The notes under the pieces were generated by a model. That model had not been told where the DNA came from, did no database searches, and saw only the letters and a list, made by a program, of their open reading frames with translations. Positions 6,686 through 10,402 of a stretch of DNA of 10,402 nt are shown one piece after another. The stretch covers positions 1 to 10,402 of the forward strand of contig JAUXXN010000185.1 in the NCBI GenBank assembly GCA_030684755.1, written 5' to 3'. A program made the position numbers and the translations under genes. The stretch is from Hydrogenophaga sp. Lineage in GTDB: Bacteria; Pseudomonadota; Gammaproteobacteria; Burkholderiales; Burkholderiaceae_C. Position 1 is the stretch's first letter. Each line of letters opens with the position of its first letter.

Positions 6686-7798
6686 TCAGCGGGGCTCCAG
6701 CAGGGCCTGTATCGCTTCGCCCAGTTCAATCACCGCCAGCGCGTAGTAGCTGCTCCAGTTGTAGCGCGTGACCACGTAGAAGTTTTCGGTACCGGCCACG
6801 TAGCTGGGTGGGGCGGTGCCATTTTCCAGTTCCACCAAGGCCAGCTGGCCGGTGTGTTGCAGTGCGGCGCCTTCCAGCACAGCGCCTTTGGCGGTGAAGC
6901 TGGCCACACTGAAGGTAGGCAGGATGTCGGGAGCGAGCAGGGCGTCTTTGTCCAGCTTGCCCGTATCAAAAGTCACGGGGTAGTGGGTGGGTTGGCCGGT
7001 TTGCCAGCCAAATACCTTGAAGTAGTTGGCCACAGAGCCAATGACGTCGGTGGTGCTGTTGAACAGATCCACAGTGCCATCGCCGTCGAAATCGATCGCG
7101 TATTTCGCCCAGCTGCTGGGCATGAACTGGGGCCAACCCATGGCCCCGGCGTAGCTGCCGCGCAGGGCTTGGGGGTCCATGCCGGTTCGCTGGGTCAGAC
7201 TCAGGTACTGTTCCAGTTCGCTTTTGAAAAACTCAGTGCGCACGGCAGCGCGCGGGTGGCTGGCGGGGAAGTCAAAAGCCAGCGTGGTGAGCGCGTCGAT
7301 GACACGGAAGTTGCCGGTGTGCTGGCCGTAGAGCGTTTCTACGCCGATCACGCCCACGATGAGGCTGGCCGGTACGCCGAATTCGGTTTCTGCGCGGGCC
7401 AGGGCGCTGCGGTTGTCTTCCCAGAAACGCTGGCCAGCGCGTAGGCGCACGGGTTCAATGAAGCGGGCACGGTAAGCGGCCCAATTTTTCGGTGTGCCCC
7501 GGGGCGCTGGTGCCATCAGCCGCGCCACGGTGGGGATGCGCTGGGCTTGTGCCACTTGCTGGCGCACCCAGGCGGGGTCGAGGTTGCGGCGGCTGGCCAG
7601 GTCGTCGGCAAAGGCCATGGCGCCTGGGTGTTGGCCGTAGGTGAAAGCTGGCAGTTTGGCTGTGGCGGTAGCAGCTGCTGGGCGGGTTTTGGCCGGGCTG
7701 CTGGTTTGGGCGCTGACCGCAGCGGTCAGGCTCAGGCCCAACACCGCGCTGACCATGACCGAGCACAGGGGCAATAGTTGACGACCCTTGAAATTCAC
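6686..7798 (-). CDS. mltB: Lytic murein transglycosylase B family protein
   Basis: Periplasmic enzyme of 370 residues predicted to cleave the MurNAc-GlcNAc bond of peptidoglycan, leaving 1,6-anhydromuramyl ends. A signal peptide covers about residues 1-31 (hydrophobic core, then TAAVSA before QTSS). There is no lipobox cysteine, so it is a soluble SltB-like form rather than a lipoprotein like Escherichia coli MltB. The catalytic glutamate is Glu154 in VGVIGVETLYG. SYAGAMGWPQFMPSSW near 215-230 is the substrate-groove motif, and DFDGDGTVDL near 236-245 resembles the EF-hand-like calcium loop of Slt35. The C-terminal NFYVVTRYNWSSYYALAVIELGEAI is typical. The start is GTG at 7798-7796: GGAGGA lies 6 bases upstream and the signal peptide begins properly there. 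An ATG at 7819 would add seven residues inside tgpA. The start overlaps the tgpA stop as GTGA, indicating translational coupling. Confidence 0.94.
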   Translation of the reverse strand: MNFKGRQLLPLCSVMVSAVLGLSLTAAVSAQTSSPAKTRPAAATATAKLPAFTYGQHPGAMAFADDLASRRNLDPAWVRQQVAQAQRIPTVARLMAPAPRGTPKNWAAYRARFIEPVRLRAGQRFWEDNRSALARAETEFGVPASLIVGVIGVETLYGQHTGNFRVIDALTTLAFDFPASHPRAAVRTEFFKSELEQYLSLTQRTGMDPQALRGSYAGAMGWPQFMPSSWAKYAIDFDGDGTVDLFNSTTDVIGSVANYFKVFGWQTGQPTHYPVTFDTGKLDKDALLAPDILPTFSVASFTAKGAVLEGAALQHTGQLALVELENGTAPPSYVAGTENFYVVTRYNWSSYYALAVIELGEAIQALLEPR

Positions 7799-9819
7799 AA
7801 AACATCCTCCTTGGGCCATGCAAGTTGTTGATATTCGCGCTGCAAAATCGCCAGCGTAACGGGGCTTTCACGGCTGTAGCGCTGCCGCTCCAGTTTGAGC
7901 AGCCATTGCGTCATGCTGTGGCTGAAAGGGGTGTCGCCCAAGCGTTCCCTTACCCGAAGAGCCAAGGCGCGTGGGGGCAGGTGCTCGGTGTCGGTCAGCC
8001 CCAATGTGTGCAGCCGCTGGCGTGCGCGCTTCAGCAAGCGCTGCCAGGGGTCGTGCTGCTGGCGTTCCCAGAGCGTCCAACCCGCACCGGCCAGACTCAC
8101 CAGCACCACCACGGCAATCAGCACATAGACCAGATCGGTCCAGCTTGGGTTGTTGAAGCCCAGGTTTTTCAGCAGGTTGAGCTGCTTGCCTTGGGTGTAG
8201 TTCAGCACCGACTGGTTCCAGCGGTTGTTCACCGCGTCCCATACCGCCCGCAGCTGTGCGGCGAGGTTGGGATTGAGGGTGCGGATGGTGCCTGCAAAAG
8301 CGCCTTCAGGGGCGCGCAGGCGCTCCAGCGTTCCTGTGCGCCCGGGCGCCACGGCTGAGGTGGGGTCTACCCGCACCCAGCCTTGGCCTTGCAACCACAC
8401 CTCGGCCCAGGCGTGGGCGTCGCGCTGGCGCACGGTCCAGAAACCGTCCACCGTGTTGAGTTCGCCGCCTTGGTAGCCGGTGACGACGCGCGCCGGAATG
8501 TCCAACGCGCGCATGAGAATGACAAAGCTGCTGGCGATGTGTTCGCAGAAGCCTTCGCGCCGGTCGAACCAAAATTCGTCGGCGGTGTGCTGGCCGTACA
8601 CGCCGGGCTCTAGGGTGTAGGTGTAGCCGCCGGTGCGCAGGCGCTCCAGCACGACATTCACCAGGGCTTCGCTGAAGGCGGGTCCGGCGCCCACCTCGCG
8701 GCGCAGTTGCTGCGCCAACATGAGGGTGCGGGGGTTGAAGCCGGCGGGCAACTCAACCTGGTCTTGCAGCGCCATGGTGGTGGTCAGCGGCCCATGCCGG
8801 AATGTGAGGTAGCTCTCGACCCGGTAGCGCACCAGTTCGTTCATGGGGCGGCGGGTGATCCATTGCAGTTCGGGCGTCATAAAGGCCTGGTTGCCAGGCA
8901 GTTCGGGCGCTTGGGTGGCGGCTTCCAGCACAAACAGCCATGGCCGCTTGTGCGGCTCCATGGTGACTTCATAGCGCACCGGTTCGCCGCTGACCTGTAG
9001 ATTGGCGGGCAGTTCCATGTTGGCCGGAAAGCCCGAGCGCAGCGGGCGCCATTGCACGCCGTCAAAGTCGGTCAGCACCGGGCCGCGAAAGTACAGGTCG
9101 CGCTGGGGCGGGGGCTCGCCCTCGAAGCGCACGCGCAGAGCGATGCTGTCGTCGAGCGCCAGAGACGCGATTTGGCCCACCCGCATTTGGTCGGACAGGC
9201 CGCTGCGTCCGGCCATGCTGTCGGTGGGCATGCCCCAAAGTGGTGCCATGCGCGGAAACAGCATGAACAGCACCAACATGATGGGCGCACCCATCAAAGC
9301 CATGCCGACAGCGATGCGCGCGGCCTGCGCCAGCGGGGGCCGTCCCACGGGCATGTGTGCGTTCACCAAGGCGGTGAGCAGCCCGAGCAGTGCTATCAAA
9401 ATGCCCGCTGCCGTGAGCAGCGACTGCGAATAAAAGAAGTGCGTCAGCAGGGTGAAGAAGCCCAAAAAGAACACCACGAAGGCGTCGCGCCGGGCGCGCA
9501 GTTCGAGGGTTTTCAGCGCAAGAAGCACCACAATGAGCGTCACGCCCGCATCTTGCCCCAAAATGGTGCGGTGGGTGGCCCAGGTGGCACCCAGGGTGAG
9601 CGCCAGCAAGCCGACCCGCCAGCCCCAGCCCGGCAAGGGCTTGCCCTTGAGCGCCAGCACGGTACGCCCAGCCAGCACAACAACGGTGAGCGCCGTGCAC
9701 CACCAAGGTATATGGGCCACTTGGAGCAACACCACCCAGGCGATGACGGCGAGCAAAAACAGCGTGTCGCGGGTGTCGCGTGGCAAGCTGGCCGCAAGGA
9801 TTCGAGCGTTTTTCAACAT
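7795..9819 (-). CDS. tgpA: TgpA-type membrane transglutaminase (DUF3488, transglutaminase core, DUF4129)
   Basis: Inner-membrane protein of 674 residues. About residues 10-190 hold several hydrophobic helices (DUF3488), followed by a periplasmic region with a transglutaminase core. Its triad is Cys425 in REGFCEHIASSF, His469 in RDAHAWAEVW and Asp485 in VRVDPTSA. A further helix (LVYVLIAVVVLVSLAGAGW, about 560-580) leads to a C-terminal DUF4129-like tail. TgpA of Pseudomonas aeruginosa is reported as important for viability; the substrate of the family is not settled, though an envelope role is likely. The ATG at 9819 is chosen because it begins MLKNARIL, has GGAGG about 10 bases upstream and overlaps the DUF58 stop by 7 bases. 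The open frame upstream to 9999 gives a low-complexity Arg/Pro/Ala stretch that overlaps the DUF58 gene. The 3' end is coupled to mltB through a GTGA overlap. The central gene of the three-gene leftward operon. Confidence 0.95.
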   Translation of the reverse strand: MLKNARILAASLPRDTRDTLFLLAVIAWVVLLQVAHIPWWCTALTVVVLAGRTVLALKGKPLPGWGWRVGLLALTLGATWATHRTILGQDAGVTLIVVLLALKTLELRARRDAFVVFFLGFFTLLTHFFYSQSLLTAAGILIALLGLLTALVNAHMPVGRPPLAQAARIAVGMALMGAPIMLVLFMLFPRMAPLWGMPTDSMAGRSGLSDQMRVGQIASLALDDSIALRVRFEGEPPPQRDLYFRGPVLTDFDGVQWRPLRSGFPANMELPANLQVSGEPVRYEVTMEPHKRPWLFVLEAATQAPELPGNQAFMTPELQWITRRPMNELVRYRVESYLTFRHGPLTTTMALQDQVELPAGFNPRTLMLAQQLRREVGAGPAFSEALVNVVLERLRTGGYTYTLEPGVYGQHTADEFWFDRREGFCEHIASSFVILMRALDIPARVVTGYQGGELNTVDGFWTVRQRDAHAWAEVWLQGQGWVRVDPTSAVAPGRTGTLERLRAPEGAFAGTIRTLNPNLAAQLRAVWDAVNNRWNQSVLNYTQGKQLNLLKNLGFNNPSWTDLVYVLIAVVVLVSLAGAGWTLWERQQHDPWQRLLKRARQRLHTLGLTDTEHLPPRALALRVRERLGDTPFSHSMTQWLLKLERQRYSRESPVTLAILQREYQQLAWPKEDVL

Positions 9820-10402
9820 AAAGCCAGCGCCTCCAGGCAACGCGCTTGGTGGTTGGGGCCGTTCTCGGGCGCAATTTCGCGTCCGGGCAGGCGCAGCCCG
9901 TAGTCCAGACCCAGGCGCTCGGCCATGAGAACCCAAGCTGTCAGGCGCGAGAGGCGAGCTTCGAGATGGCTGTGGCCGCATTGGGCGTGGTCGAGCCACA
10001 GTTGCTTGCGCTGGCTTGACTGGGCTTCGCGGCTCACCAGATCGTTGCGGCCTGCGGCAAAGGCTTGGGCGGCTTTTTTCCAGACCACAGATTTGAGTGG
10101 ATCGCCCCGTTGGTAGGCGCGAACGCCATCAAATTCTCCGGTGCTTTGCGCCTTGGCGCTGCCCGCGTTGCCTGGCTGAGCCTCGCCCGCAGGCAAAGCC
10201 GGTGGGTGCGCTTCGGGCATGGGGTACACCAGCACCTGCGCGGCGGGGCGCCACACGGTCCAGACCCGAAAGGTACCCAGCGGAAACAGGGTTTGCACTT
10301 TCAAGGCGGGCAGCATGTGCAGGCCGCGCTGCGGTGCGGCCCAGGCCACTTGCACCGTGGCGCTGCCTTGGGGCGGCACGTCGGTCCAGGCCAACGGGGT
10401 GT
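9813..10402 (-). CDS. DUF58 domain-containing protein (C-terminal part only)
   Basis: The leftward frame enters from the right edge and ends at TGA 9815-9813, giving 195 residues of a protein usually about 300-450 long. The signature of DUF58 is clear: RGLHMLPALKVQTLFPLGTFRVW, then EFDGVRAYQRGDPLKSVVWKKAAQ, in which the Y-x-x-G-D-x-x-K-x-x-x-W pattern is typical. The segment QLWLDHAQCGHSHLEARLSRLTAWVL corresponds to the von Willebrand A-like part; no classical metal-site DxSxS is visible there. DUF58 proteins are typically encoded between a MoxR-family AAA+ ATPase and TgpA, and are thought to work with that ATPase, perhaps in protein complex assembly; the exact role is unknown. The 7-base overlap with tgpA supports one operon. 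The gene start and any moxR lie outside the window. Confidence 0.92.
   Translation of the reverse strand, partial: TPLAWTDVPPQGSATVQVAWAAPQRGLHMLPALKVQTLFPLGTFRVWTVWRPAAQVLVYPMPEAHPPALPAGEAQPGNAGSAKAQSTGEFDGVRAYQRGDPLKSVVWKKAAQAFAAGRNDLVSREAQSSQRKQLWLDHAQCGHSHLEARLSRLTAWVLMAERLGLDYGLRLPGREIAPENGPNHQARCLEALALC

Noticed and set aside
6647..7444. A 265-codon plus-strand frame starting at the transglutaminase stop
   Set aside because: It overlaps the transglutaminase stop by a TGA/ATG junction and looks like coupling, but it is entirely antisense to mltB and the translation has no family resemblance.
9052..9903. A 283-codon plus-strand frame opposite tgpA
   Set aside because: His/Gln/Arg-rich shadow of the membrane part of tgpA; no motif.
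9820..9999. Longer TgpA start adding 60 residues
   Set aside because: The extension is Arg/Pro/Ala-rich, lies in the DUF58 coding region and lacks family similarity; the ATG at 9819 has a good ribosome site.
1..10402. Mobile elements, CRISPR, tRNA or rRNA genes, toxin-antitoxin or phage defence modules
   Set aside because: I found no transposase, terminal inverted repeat pair, spaced direct repeats, cloverleaf-like sequence or defence-family motif on either strand.

Overview
The window looks like GC-rich chromosomal DNA from a betaproteobacterium of the order Burkholderiales, most likely Comamonadaceae. This is inferred from the protein styles (ComEC, alpha-E, MltB, TgpA), the codon bias, and a hairpin-rich intergenic element of a type I associate with that family. 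I see no rRNA, tRNA, insertion sequence, prophage or CRISPR array. Coding density is high, with eight protein genes, two of them cut by the window edges.

Left part (1-3062): the N-terminal 142 codons of a large transglutaminase-like protein, probably of the DUF2126 type, run leftward off the edge. A 146-bp divergent spacer follows, then a full-length rightward comEC, the inner-membrane DNA uptake channel with a metallo-beta-lactamase domain.

Middle part (3170-6650): three rightward genes encode a circularly permuted ATP-grasp protein, an alpha-E domain protein and a small Cys-His-Asp transglutaminase-like protein. This trio is a recurrent bacterial gene set, predicted from comparative genomics to carry out an amide or peptide ligation and trimming pathway whose product is unknown. 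The spacers hold a compound-hairpin repeat-like element (158 bp between ATP-grasp and alpha-E) and a 10-bp stem-loop (after alpha-E). The proteasome-like Anbu gene often found with this set is not within the window next to the trio.

Right part (6686-10402): three tightly packed leftward genes, read in transcription order DUF58 (partial), TgpA-type membrane transglutaminase and a MltB-type lytic transglycosylase. They overlap by 7 and 4 bases, indicating translational coupling. This is the core of the MoxR-DUF58-TgpA arrangement; a MoxR ATPase may lie beyond the right edge. Linking MltB to it suggests envelope or peptidoglycan work in the periplasm.

The two systems meet tail to tail at about 6650-6686, across a 35-bp gap holding an imperfect hairpin. 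Three different transglutaminase-fold proteins therefore lie within about 10 kb. None of the families is new. The least understood elements are the ATP-grasp/alpha-E/transglutaminase set and the structured spacers inside it.
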